64,000 nucleotides of DNA. Source: Cololabis saira. Its lineage: Eukaryota > Chordata > Actinopteri > Beloniformes > Belonidae. Made by a program: the position numbers and the translations under genes. The notes under the pieces are model-generated. The model searched no databases and was not told where the DNA came from. It saw only the letters and a program-made list of their open reading frames with translations. How positions within the stretch are numbered: position 1 is the stretch's first letter; every line of letters starts with the position of its first letter. Positions 10,560-20,817 of this stretch are shown here, piece by piece. The stretch covers positions 49,196,915-49,260,914 of the forward strand of contig NC_084591.1 in assembly GCF_033807715.1 (NCBI RefSeq). The letters are read 5' to 3'.

Positions 10560-11190
10560 GATCTTAAATAGGACAGATTCTAGGATAGAACCTTGGGTAA
10601 CTCAACATGTCGTTTTTGTTGATTCCAATGAAAAAAGTTACCAGTCGACACAAAGTAGTTCCTTTTAAGTAAGGCTCAAACCAGTCAAGTATTGTGTCAG
10701 AAAGTCTGTCCCAATTCTTCAGTCACTTTAGCAATATACCATGGTCAACAGTGTACAAATGCTGCACATGCGCTGTGCTGAGGTCCAATAACACCAGCAC
10801 TGTGGTTCTTCCAAAGTTTGTATTTATGTGGATGTCATTGAACACCTTGACAAAGGCAGTCTTAGTGCTGTGGTGAACAAGAAAACCGGTGTGGAAGACA
10901 TCAAAGTCTTTGATCAGAGTTGAGAAGGTATTTAACTGTTGAAACACAGTTTTTTCAATAACCTTACTGAACATTTGAGATGGGTCTGTAATTTTGCATT
11001 AGCAACTTGTCCAATTCTTTTTTGTTTTTCTACATTGGTTTGATAAATGCTCCCTTCAAGATCTGAAGGTAGATCTTGGTAGGTAGCTGGATAGGTGAGT
11101 GGATGCTTCAATGTTAACAAAACCACTCCAAACAGGAATATTAAATATTTTGACAAGATTCATTTGATCAGACGAGGAATTTTTCTACTC
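10560..11190 (-). pseudogene. L2/CR1-type LINE reverse transcriptase fragment
   Basis: The minus-strand frame at 10723-10974 reads SKVIEKTVFQQLNTF, then FHTGFLVHHSTKTAFVKVFN and TTVLVLLDLSTAH, followed by TVDHGILL. These are the RT region around motifs 1-3 (family pattern FQSGFRxxHSTETAL...VLLDLSAAFDTVDH). The DLSAAFD Asp motif is altered to DLSTAH, and frames shift on both sides. It is older and more diverged than the L2 copies at 20.8 and 47 kb. Confidence 0.85.
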
Positions 11191-11194
11191 AATC

Positions 11195-11300
11195 AGCCTG
11201 TCCAGGGTGTACCTTCTCTTTCCCTTTATGACAGCTGAGATATGCTCCAGCAGACCCTTGTGACCCTGAATAGACTGAAGCCTGACTGAATGGGTTTATG
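11195..11300 (+). repeat. Fish retroposon tail (CAGCCTGTCCAGGGTG type)
   Basis: CAGCCTGTCCAGGGTGTACC, ATGACAGCTGAGATATGC and CTTGTGACCCTGAATAG follow in the order typical of a very common fish retroposon end that normally finishes in GGATGGATGG. Confidence 0.65.
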
Positions 11301-13060
11301 TTTGGGTGGGTGGTTGGATGTCTATTACAGGAGACGAACTATGTTCTTGGACTTATGGTGCGCAGAAAAATGACCCGATGTGTCATTTCCTATTCTGGAT
11401 CATTCTTTTTTTCATCTCAGTCGTTTCATCTCTGTCTTTGCAAAGTATCTGGAGTCTTTAGACTGCAAACACTTGCGGTTGCAGAGAAATGACAGGGGTG
11501 AGAGGAGACTGATGAAGATTTTGGACCAAACCACTCAGAGGGAGAGGCCTTAATATTTCAAAACCTTTTTTTTTGTACAATTGGCAGGGGTCAATGCATT
11601 TAAACCAAGGCAAAATGAGACTGATTTGTCACACTGCGATAAGGTGATATGATTACACCTGGGTGAAGCAATGCACAAATCAACGAGAAACATTTTCAAA
11701 CATCTTATTTTTTAATCTTAATTAGTTTGTTTGTTTTGTTCTCCGGATCAGAGCGACATCTCTTTCAGCATTAAGTGGATTAAGGACAGGAAAAACACGC
11801 AATGATCACAACTGTACCGTATAATGAACGTTGATTAATGCTTTGATATCTGTGAACAATTCCAGTCAAGTTTAATTATATGCAGTTATGTTTGGAAGAT
11901 AGGTTTGGAAATAAATGCAGTCATGGATAAAATGGCTGAATTTGGGTTCCCGTTCATTTTTTGATGGACTATTATTTAATTTTAGCCTCACCTGAAACCT
12001 TGATGCTTTGTTTCTTGACGATACGGCTCTGAATCAGCAGTTTGTGTTTCCTGCATACAATATGATCGATTTATAAAAATATATTTTGATATCGCCATAA
12101 TTAATGCTTCTTATTTTTAATAACATAAATCAGAGACCAAGCCTACAAAACCTCAAAACCAGAGTTTCAGATCAAAACCAGTTTGCTGGGAAATTACCAC
12201 TACTTTATCTTGTTACGAACAAAATGGAAGTTTGACAACCAGCTGAGGAGAGAGATCTGAAGAGGCTTATTTGGAGCTGACATGGCAGCTGATCACTCAT
12301 AAATACACCTATTAGCCAGGTTGTCAAAGATTTCTTTCCACATCAAAACTTTCCCATTTTTCTCCGTTTTTAAACTTATATTGTACACCTCAGAAAAGTG
12401 TTAACGCCCAAAAATCAATTTTTTTTATGTCTATGTGGTCTGCCAGACACATGGCGCTGCACCCAAAATGTAACTTCATTACACGGTATAAGGATGACAC
12501 AGTGTCCTTGGACTGCACTCAGCTTTAGGTTGGACAGAAAGCATCTTAACATCTATCTGAAAGAACCTTTATAAACTAACCCATCTGACGTTTATCAAAA
12601 GTGGCCATTTGAAGACAATAATAATAATAACGAAGAAAAAATCTGTGGATCTAAAATCTGTAGCATAGTAAAGCTGGGAGCAACTGTGACAAAGGGAGAT
12701 AAGAGAGGTACAGGGAAACGCAAGAGATGATACAGGGAATGGATGGGGAAGAGAGTTAAGAGCTGAGAAAACAGGCCAGGGGAAAGCCAAGCTATTTAAA
12801 ACTCAGTGAGGAGAAAAGAGGACCCATTCAACGAGCACTTACCTACAAGTACAACATCCATTTAATGGAAAACACAGAGTGATGGATAGAAAGATGGAAA
12901 GATTTTTAGCCAAGGAAGAAATGCGTAAGAAAGGGGTCTAGAGAATGTAAAGATAAAAAAGAGGGAAAAAACCAGAGAGGGGGGAAGAGACTGATAAAAG
13001 ACAGAACACATACACAATGAACATTTACTGAGATATGGCCTAAACGTATCCAATTCATCT
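11301..13060. other. Noncoding stretch, nothing recognised
   Basis: No protein-family motif, RNA gene or recognisable repeat end was found over about 1.7 kb. Frames at 11298-11492, 12569-12790 and 12862-13091 are without recognisable features. This is one of the longer apparently single-copy intervals. Confidence 0.45.
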
Positions 13061-13064
13061 TGTT

Positions 13065-14075
13065 TATTTTTCCATCTCCGTAATATCGCAAAGATTCGGA
13101 AAATCCTCTCGCAGTGATGCAGAAAATCTAGTTCATTCGTTTGTATCTTCTAGATTAGATTACTGTAATGTGTTATTAGCAGGATGTTCAATTAATTCTC
13201 TGAATATCCTCCAGCTGATCCAAAATGCAGCATGCAGTGAGTGCTGACAGGAATCAGCAGGAGAGACCACGTCTCTCCAGTGTTAGCGTCGCTCCATTGG
13301 CTACCCGTAAAATTAAGAATCCAATTTAGAATTGTATTACTTGCGTATAAATCCCAAAACAGCTTAGGTCCGTAATATTTGCAAGACCTGATAGTACCGT
13401 ATGTTCCTGGCAGAGCTCTCCGCTCTCGGAGTGCAGGTTTACTCGTAGTTCCTAGAGTATCCAAATGTAGATTTGGAGGGCGGGCGTTCTGTAATCAGGC
13501 ACCATTACTATGGAACCAACTTCCAATCTGGGTTAAGGAGGCTGACACCACCTCCACCTTTAAAACCAAACTTAAAACCTTTCTGTTTAGTAAGGCCTAT
13601 AGTTAGTGTTCAGTAAACCTTTTGTTAGTGTTAGTAAACCTCTAGTTAGTGTTAGTAAACCTCTAGTTAGTGTTAGTAAAACCCTAGTTAATGTTAATAA
13701 ACCTCTAGTTAGTGTAAACTCTAGTGTTTTAGAGTCTTTCTGTTTAGTAAAGCCTATAGTTAGTGTTTAGTAAACCTCTAGCTGGTGTTGGTAAATCTCT
13801 AGGCAGTGTAAACTCTAGTGTGTTAGAGTCAGTAGTCATAGTTGCTGCAATATAACAAGACTATAATAGTTAGTCTCAAACATAGCTTCGTGGTAGATAT
13901 GCTGCTATAGACCTATGCTGCAGGGGGGCACCGACATGATCCACTGGGCAGTGCCCCTCACCCTTCTTTTCTTCTCCTCTTCCCTTCTTCTCTTCTGCTC
14001 CTCTTCCATTTTCATTTATTAATTATAAGTATCTCATAGCCATCATTGTTGTCCATCGTTCTTGTAGTTTGTTGT
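13065..14075 (+). mobile_element. 5'-truncated L2 LINE (RT C-terminus and 3' tail)
   Basis: It starts abruptly at TTTTTCCATCTCCGTAATATC, equivalent to the FFHLRNIAKI part of the L2 frame. It then reads RLDYCNVLLAGC in a broken frame, the intact block at 13379-13606 (VPYVPGRALRSRSAG, APLLWNQLPIWVKEADT, FLFSKAYS stop), and the L2 3' tail as far as TTGTGCTGGTCAG. Just after the stop lie four diverged copies of the TTAGTGTTAGTAAACCTC unit. Truncated at both ends; it cannot move on its own. Confidence 0.9.
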
Positions 14076-14319
14076 GCTGGTCAGATTAAACACTTTATCA
14101 CACAGAAATGCAAACATCATAGTCAGTTACCAAGCTGTAAGCTCAATACATACAAATTCTCATTTACGCCATTATCAATCAAGCTACTTAATAACAGGAA
14201 ATGAGGTGTGTGTGTATGCGTGTGTGTGTGTCTTCTAACAAACAGTGTGTTGAGTGAGATCAGTGCGTGGATAGTGCATGTGCATATTCTGATGTAAAAC
14301 TTGGACAATTACTAATTAC
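14076..14319. other. Noncoding, short TG-rich run
   Basis: A short imperfect TGTGTG run lies at about 14203-14231. Otherwise it is unremarkable. Confidence 0.4.
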
Positions 14320-15429
14320 TGGCAGTTGGTTGGATGGCTCCTTAAAGTTTATTTCATGCAGTTCCCGGTGCTGCAATGCTGTGGGCTTCAGAAACTTTGA
14401 GAGCAACTTGCGGATGAAACTCCTCATCTAAAAATTTCAGAAAGATTTAAAAATTTAAATTTATTTCGTGATAATAAAAAAGGAACAAAGATAGTACATC
14501 ATACTAGCAAACTGTATTCCAGCCTTCCCAATTTACCTCATCATGTAGAAGGAAGATGGACGACTTCTCTCTCTGAAGGAGGAGGTTGAAGTTGGAGAAG
14601 ACTGGAAATGTTGCTTGATAAAAGAGTAGGTACACCTCTGTGATTGGGTCAGAGAATGCCTCCACAAGCCTCCTGAACCTTGGCTGTTTGTCATCTGTGG
14701 GAAAAAGAGAGCAAAAAATGGTTGTGCATATTACATTTACTTTTCAGTCTGTTCTAATAACCATGCATTTGGATCATTGAAAATGTGACACCTACTTAAT
14801 GACTTCAAGTAGCTGGCCAGTGGCTTATACTGCTGCAGGATACGAGTCAAACACTTTTCCAGGCTCAACCATCGAACGGAAACATGCATGAGCATTTCCA
14901 TATATTCACTTCCATGGAGCTCACAGAATTCTATGACAAGAATGGAACATCTTAATGCCAATTTGATCAAGCCCTTCTGGATTTAATTTGTACTACATGG
15001 GACTGCACATACATACCTGTCAGGTAATCTTTACGATTAGTGCTTCCTTTAAACCAAAGTCCAACATCCACAGCGAGATCCTCTGGATCAAATCCACACA
15101 CTTGCAATACATGATTATTTATACCGTATTTTCACGACCATTCGGCGCACCGTGTGAAAAGGCGCACCCTCAGTTTTGTGTGTCATTTTTGGATTTTAAA
15201 CACACATACGGCGCACCGACCCAAAAGGCACAGTCTACAGACACGGAGCTGCACACACGCGCGCCGCAAAACACACACACAGGCGCTGCAGAACACACAC
15301 ACAAGAGTGCTTATTTAAAAATAGAGCGGGAGCAAAACTTAGTTTGATATTTTATTTCACTTTTCACATCAATCAAACCCTTCAAAGGTTCATCTTCTGT
15401 TTCCGCATTAAAGAATTTAAAAAAAAAAC

Positions 15430-15905
15430 ACAGGGTCGCCGCACATAAACCTGTCTCAGCTACTCGATCATCTCTTCATCCATCCAGCCCTTTTCATTTC
15501 ACTCTGGCTGGAAAAGTCTGTTTAGGCAACGCTTTTCTTTTAAAAATCACCATAGCCGGCAGTTTCTCTCCATCATCGTGGCAGGCAAGCTCAAGAGTAA
15601 ATAAACTTTTCATACCCTGTTGTGCTGCGGATCCCGACCGCGGTGGTCCCGGGTCCCGCTCTGCTCCCCCGCGCTGGTCCCGCGTCCCGGATCCCGGGTC
15701 CCGGTCCGCTCCCCCGCGCTGGTCCCGCTCCGCTCCCCCGCGTTGGTCCCGCGTCCCGGGTCCCGGTCCCCTCCCCCACGCTGGTCCTGCTCCGCTCCAA
15801 CGCGCTGGTCCTGCTCCGCTCCCCTGCGTGTGATTCACCTAACGTGAGCGGCACCTCGTCCATGTTCGTGATGTGTCGGCTGCAGAATGAGCGGAAGCAC
15901 TCCAT
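15430..15905 (-). pseudogene. pogo/Tigger-like DDE transposase relic
   Basis: On the minus strand the motifs are NMDEVPLT, which holds the first catalytic Asp of the DDE_1 domain, then RSTTGYEK, LACHDDGEKLPAMVIFKRK and, after a stop, NEKGWMDEE. This is the order in pogo/Tigger/Jerky-type transposases. A GC-rich tandem array sits between MDEVPL and the TTGYEK block and replaces the short segment normally there. There are also stops and frameshifts. The N-terminal CENPB-type helix-turn-helix and the second and third catalytic residues were not found. Not functional. Confidence 0.85.
15640..15835. repeat. GC-rich VNTR inside the pogo transposase
   Basis: Imperfect units built from CGCTCCCCCGCGCTGGTCCC and GCGTCCCGGGTCCCGGTCC, roughly 17-45 bp, mostly GC. 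On the minus strand they extend the transposase frame as Gly/Arg/Ala/Pro-rich repeats. The plus-strand frames through it are repeat artefacts. Confidence 0.85.
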
Positions 15906-15994
15906 CTTTCCATATAATCCGCCGGGCGCTGCTGCTGCGCTGCCACCGTTTCATGAAGCGAAAGCACCAAGACGGACCTCCTGCCTGTGCTTTA

Positions 15995-16232
15995 CACGCC
16001 CCCTTCTCTCTTTACTGTTCTCTTGGTGGCCGTCCACCTTACATTACCGTAATACAGGTAATAGATACGGCTTCACACGCCCCCTTCTCCCTTTACCGTT
16101 CTCATGGTGGCCGTCCACCTTACATTACCGTAATACAGGTAATAGATACGGCTTCACACGCCCCCTTCTCCCTTTACCGTTCTCATGGTGGCCGTCCACC
16201 TTACATTACCGTAATACAGGTAATAGATACGG
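15995..16232. repeat. Three-copy 81-bp tandem repeat
   Basis: Three nearly identical units begin at about 15997, 16078 and 16158. Each contains CGCCCCCTTCTC, TGGTGGCCGTCCACC, CATTACCGTAATACAGG and TAATAGATACGGC. They lie in the pogo element near its right end. Confidence 0.9.
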
Positions 16233-17956
16233 CGCACCGTTTCATTGGGCGCGCGGCACATTTAAAAAAAAAAGAAGAATTTTATGTGCGCCTTATGGTC
16301 GCGAAAATACGGTAGGCTAGTCACAATACATTGTTGTCATTGGTTCAAGACACCGCACAGCATAACAACCTGTTTGACTTGATACAGGCTACGGATAGGG
16401 TAGGTCTTAAGCACACATGATTCAACTCACCTCCAAAAAGGCTTGACCAGCCTGTTTGGCTGTGTTGTGGATGATGTGACAAGGACACCCATGGATGTAA
16501 ATGCTGGCATGTTCTTGATGAATTCTGGATGCGATGGAGTTCCTTGGTCCTGTATTGACTGGAGCTTTATCAACAGACAGGCTGACACAGTTGGTCCATG
16601 GTATGGCATTTTTCTGCAAGACCTCATCCATCTTCTTGTAGATAACTTCAGCCGTGCCGCAGTTTGGCCCGGTGGTGGGGCACATATCCAGGAACCTGTG
16701 GACAACTTTGCTGAGGTCACTGTCATACAACCGCACAGTGAGTGGGTTAATCTTCTCAAGTCCTGTAACGATACGTAGTACATAAATATATCATTTATGT
16801 GAGATTAAAGGTAGACAGACTGAAATTGTGTGTGTCTCTTCTCCAATGAATATGTTCTAAAATGGGTGCTGGAAAGTGTGGAAAATGTAATGACCTGTAT
16901 CATTTGATCCGTTTGTGATCAACGTGAAAGGATTGGTCCTCATCTTCATGACCAGTTCCTTTCTAAAGTGAGGAGCCACTGCTTCATTTATTATGCAGGA
17001 CATTTTTGTGCGAGCAGACTTGAAGTTCTGTGCAGTATGGGAATCTTTGAAGGATTCTTTTAGCAATGGGCTGAAGTGATCGGCTACTGCAAATGGCACA
17101 TTGTGTTCCACCATTGACACTGCTACCTTTACCTCAGCTCTCCTTGTCTGCAACAGAATGGTGGTAATTAAAAAGCAAATCATGCAAAAAAAAAAAAAAG
17201 ATTCCTAAAACATTGAGTGTCTTTTGATTGAATGAATGTCTTAGCAGCAGACTCAATGTCCAAAGAAAAGGCTATTACATATAAAAATTTAAAAAAAATA
17301 ATAACAGTTGAAATGCACATTAGATTAGACAAGGTATTCGTTTCATTTACTACTATGTATTTATGCTGATAACCTGCAAGTGCAATTCAGATAGCTGAAT
17401 AGCATGTAGTACCTTGACTTCCTGAGCTGTCATGCCACCAACAGTGGCTGGGCCATAATATGGTGCAATGCTGGCTGTTGACTGTACTGCCTGTTCTTTG
17501 GTACGATGCGCTTTGCTCTTTATATGCCTTGTAACATCTGCCTTTCCTTGATGGGCACAGCTGTTCTCGTGTCTGCATATAGCGCACCAAAAGTAGGAGG
17601 TGGTTGTGCCTACAGTGATGAAGGGGCCATTCTGCTGTCCACTCCCTTTTAAAAGTGCACCTGTAGATGGCTGCTCCACTCTTGGTTTTCTGCTTCTTCC
17701 CTGTGTCTACTCTCATCTCCACTGTTTTATCTGCTGGCTCTTCTTCCTCTGTTTCTGTGTTCTCAATGCATGTGTTCTCAATCTCCTCTACATCATCCTC
17801 AATGTCCTCTCTTTGTCTCTCTTCTGATCTCTCTTCTTGACCTTCTGCCTCTTCTGTACCCTCATTGTCAGGGGGTGCATAAGGGGGGGGTGTCACTGGG
17901 CTTGCCCAGAATGACAGCAGATCTCTCTGCTGTCTCTTCTTCTTACCACCTAACAT

Positions 17957-18180
17957 CTTTCAAAAGATAGCTACATGTTACTGTTTGATTGAATACTGTT
18001 TTATATTTAGACTAACCACTGACTACGTTTACATGCAGTCAAAATTCGGTTTATTGCTAATATTCCGGTTAGTGAAACATTCAGAATATTCCATTTACAT
18101 AGTAATTAATCCAGGATAATTACTATGTAATCATTTGGCTGAATTGCACTCTCTCTGGTCCCCGATTATTGGCTTCGTTA
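17957..18180. repeat. GACTACGTTTACATGCA-type MITE fragment
   Basis: GACTACGTTTACATGCAGTC, then TTCGGTTTATTGCTAATATT and CCGGTTAGTGAAAC near 18020-18085, match a common fish short inverted-repeat element. TTTACATAGTAATTAATCC later in the segment may be its inner part. Boundaries are not clear. Confidence 0.5.
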
Positions 18181-19442
18181 CCTAGTGGGGGCGGGGGGGT
18201 GGTGATCTCGTAGCCCTTGGGGTTGGGGGTCGGCTTGGGGGGTCTGGGGCGTGTCTGGTGGCCCCTGGGGGGCGGTGGGGGGGCGGTGGGGCCCTGTCCC
18301 TGGCCGGTGGGGGCCTTGGGGGCCTATGGGGGGGGTTGCCTCATGGCGGTGGGAGGGGTGGCTGGGGGGGGCTCGGGCGGGGGGCTGTGGCTAGGGCATC
18401 TCCGGGTCTCCCGGGGGGGGCTGGGCCGTGGACGTGGGGGTCCCACTCGGAGGGCCCGGCCCTGCCTGGGTGGGGGGTGGCTGTCTGCGCTGGGGGGGCA
18501 TTGCTGCCTTGGTCCTCCGTCACTGGGCGGGGGCCGAGTGACCCTGTGGATGTGGGGACTCCGTGACCCTTGGGGTGTCCGCCGGGGTGGCCTCGGGGGG
18601 GTGGTGGGGCCGGGTCCAGTCATCGGGCCTCCCCTGACCGGGGGGTGCACGGGCGGGCGCGGCGGCGGGGTGGAACCATTCCCAGGTGTCTATGTCTTAT
18701 GTTGTCAGTATGAATGGGGGGGTGTTGGACCGTTTCCCCCTCCATCTGGGGGCTCCGGCGGCGCCGGGGGCGCCCGTGGAGGTACGGTGGGGCCCTGGCC
18801 CGGCTCGGAGGGCCGGCCCCCGTCTACTGGATGGCCGGTGGGGGGGCGCGGGTGTCTTATCAGGGCCGGCTTTGCTGGTCCTGCCTCCTGGCTTTAGCCT
18901 CCGCTCCCCCTCCTTCCCCCCCTAAACGATTCATATGCACATAGGCGAAGGGCGGGGGGCGGGGGGTCCGGGTCGTGGGGGGCATTGTCCCGCGTGGCCT
19001 GGCACTCCCCGCCTCACGGTTTTAACAGCAAAATAGACACTGCACATTCAACACTTAATAAATACATTTGACAAGGACACGTTGTTCGGGAGGGGGGGGG
19101 GGGTCGGTGTCAAATCGATACTTGGCCCTCCCCCTCCCTGTTTTTATGGCATTAATCACATGCACTCAACACCAGGGGCGGGAGGGGGTCCCACATCACC
19201 CGCGTTCCCTCACCGGCCTGGGATAGGTGGGTCGGGATACCCGGGCCTGGCGGGGCTCGCCGTGCAGCCTGGGGTGCCTTCTGGCGGTGCTGGACCCCTC
19301 CGGGGAGGGGGAAATGGTACGTGATTGTGTGTCTGTGTCGGTGAGAATGCGGTATGGAAGGGTCCTGCCATTGAGGATTTGGGCCTCCATTGGCAGGAAA
19401 ACAAAACTTAATAATTTATCAATATTATATTATACAAAGATG

Positions 19443-19491
<49 letters not shown>
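19443..19491. repeat. (ATT)n microsatellite
   Basis: About sixteen uninterrupted ATT units. Confidence 0.97.
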
Positions 19492-19493
<2 letters not shown>

Positions 19494-19745
19494 CAGGGAT
19501 CCCTCGCGGGATCCCTGGCTGCTTCTTCCCGCGCCGTGTGGGCCCTGCCCACGGGCCCCTCGGCCACCGCCGGGGGGGGGGGCTCGCAGGTGGTGGGTTG
19601 CCTCCCTCCTGCTTCTCCCCTCTGTAGGGTTGCCGGTGGCCTGGGTTCCGGGCTCTTCCGTGTCGGCCTCCGGTCTCGCGGGTGGCGGGGTTGCTCCCCC
19701 CCCTCCCCCACTATAGATACACTTCAGGTAGAGCTTTGTTTGGTT

Positions 19746-19749
<4 letters not shown>

Positions 19750-19838
<89 letters not shown>

Positions 19839-19889
19839 GCCACTTAGTCACATACATATACACAAACATACACAGCCACACAAACATAT

Positions 19890-19950
<61 letters not shown>

Positions 19951-19981
19951 TGATCATATACATACACACACACACACACAC
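19750..19981. repeat. (CA)n microsatellites
   Basis: CA arrays at 19750-19834, 19892-19947 and 19963-19981 are separated by ATA-rich variants. All frames through them are artefacts. Confidence 0.97.
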
Positions 19982-20449
19982 ATAGACATACATACTGGCT
20001 TGTTCACCTGCATGCTGGCTCTCTAGTTTTTGGGGTTAGGTAGCGGTAGCGGTAGCTTAGCTCAGACTGCGAACAGATCTCAAGATTTAGGTCGATTGCT
20101 GTTCATGTTTTGGTTGGCTCCGTGCCGGTTTCGTGTTCTGTTTGTGGTTTTTTGTTGCAGATTTCCAGTGCTTGACGTGTGTTTCAGTGTGTTCCTGCTT
20201 CCTGGATTGGCAGTGGATGTCGGAACCCCCCCCAAAAAAAAAAAAATCACTGGGTTTGTATGTGTATATTTATGTATGTGTACGCATATGTATGCGTATA
20301 TATATATGTATATGTATTAAATATGGTAATAATGCACATATATATACTTTTGGTTTCTACCATCATGGTATCAATCACTAATATATGTGCAGACAAGGTA
20401 AAAAAAAAAATAAATAAATAAATAAATTTAAAAAAAAATTTAAAAAAAA

Positions 20450-20765
20450 TGAGACTCTCTAGCGCCACCCTTCGCCAAGACGGCCGTCGGGGTTACTGCA
20501 GCCAACAGCGAAGCCGGCACGGGAGAACGGGGAGAACGCGCATGCAGTGTCATGTGACATCACATCTGCAGGACAGCGCGGGAAATTCCGGCCCGGAATT
20601 GCAGCACATTTTGCAGCACACAGCCTGTTCAAGGCAACGGAGAGATACACTAGAGGGCTCATTCTTTTTGGTTTGGAACGCTTCATCTGACATTATTACT
20701 AGAAAACTTAAAACGTATACGAATTATTTTCATAAATCCTGCCTCAATCCTGCCTCATGCTCCTT
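20450..20765. mobile_element. TTAA-type MITE, right part
   Basis: The segment ends GCCTCATGCTCC then TTTAA at about 20745-20765, which matches the end of a common fish element whose inverted terminus reads TTAAAGGAGCATGAGGC. The interior contains a CG-rich part (GAACGGGGAGAACGCGCATG). The matching left terminus was not found, so the copy is truncated at the A-rich stretch near 20400-20450. Confidence 0.5.
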
Positions 20766-20817
20766 TAAGCTCCAAGTCTCTGTGAGTAAACGATATAATT
20801 ACAGAGAGCAAGAGTGA

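Larger units (their letters stand above)
15122..16314 (-). mobile_element. pogo-type DNA transposon with TA target duplication
   Basis: The left end TACCGTATTTTCACGACCAT (15122-15141) is mirrored by the right end ATGGTCGCGAAAATACGGTA (16295-16314), a near-perfect terminal inverted repeat with TA at both edges as in Tc1/mariner/pogo elements. It carries a degraded transposase on the minus strand and two internal tandem arrays. It lies in an intron of the hAT-like gene, between exons 3 and 4. A partial relative lies at 23435-23650. Confidence 0.85.
14320..17956 (-). pseudogene. Seven-exon hAT-like transposase gene, disrupted
   Basis: Minus-strand exons by splice sites and motifs: 17374-17956, 16895-17147, 16431-16762, about 15017-15102, 14792-14976, 14537-14694 and 14320-14427. 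Exon 1 begins MLGGKKKRQQRDLLSFW, has an acidic Glu-rich stretch, and after a frameshift a zinc finger (FWCAICRHEN, then HIKSKAH). Exons 2-3 hold AVADHFSPLLKESF, FTLITNGSNDTG, LYDSDLSKVVHRFLDM, VSLSVDKAPVNTG and YIHGCPCHIIHNTAKQ. Exons 4-5 give GFDPEDLAVDVGLWFKGST and VSVRWLSLEKCLTRILQQY. Exon 6 gives EAFSDPITEVYLLFYQATFP. All introns seen are GT-AG, and the joins 1/2 and 2/3 keep frame. Frames are broken in exon 1 and around exons 4-6. A C-terminal hAT dimerisation exon was not found. It could be a spliced hAT element or a decayed domesticated gene. Confidence 0.8.
18181..20400. repeat. G-rich interspersed repeat of about 2.2 kb with CA arrays
   Basis: From 18181 to about 18990 the plus strand is extremely G-rich (runs of 4-8 G every few bases). 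A second G/C-rich part follows at 19080-19330 and 19495-19705. Further on come an ATT array, CA arrays, and a distinctive end (GTTAGGTAGCGGTAGC, GGCAGTGGATGTCGGAACC, GTATGTGTATATTTATGTAT). I recognise this end as recurrent in fish genomes, but I cannot assign the class. The long Gly-rich and Pro-rich frames are composition artefacts. Confidence 0.65.

Noticed and set aside
15494..15905. Collagen-like Gly/Pro/Arg protein
   Set aside because: It is the GC-rich VNTR read through the pogo transposase relic.
18217..18897. Gly/Trp-rich frame of 226 codons on the plus strand
   Set aside because: It is produced by G-run composition; several overlapping frames on both strands are equally open and none has a domain.
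19425..20026. Thr/His and Cys/Val repeat frames
   Set aside because: They are CA and ATT microsatellite translations. The same applies to frames at 30454-30839, 36842-37278, 41254-41612, 62315-62559 and 62735-63082.
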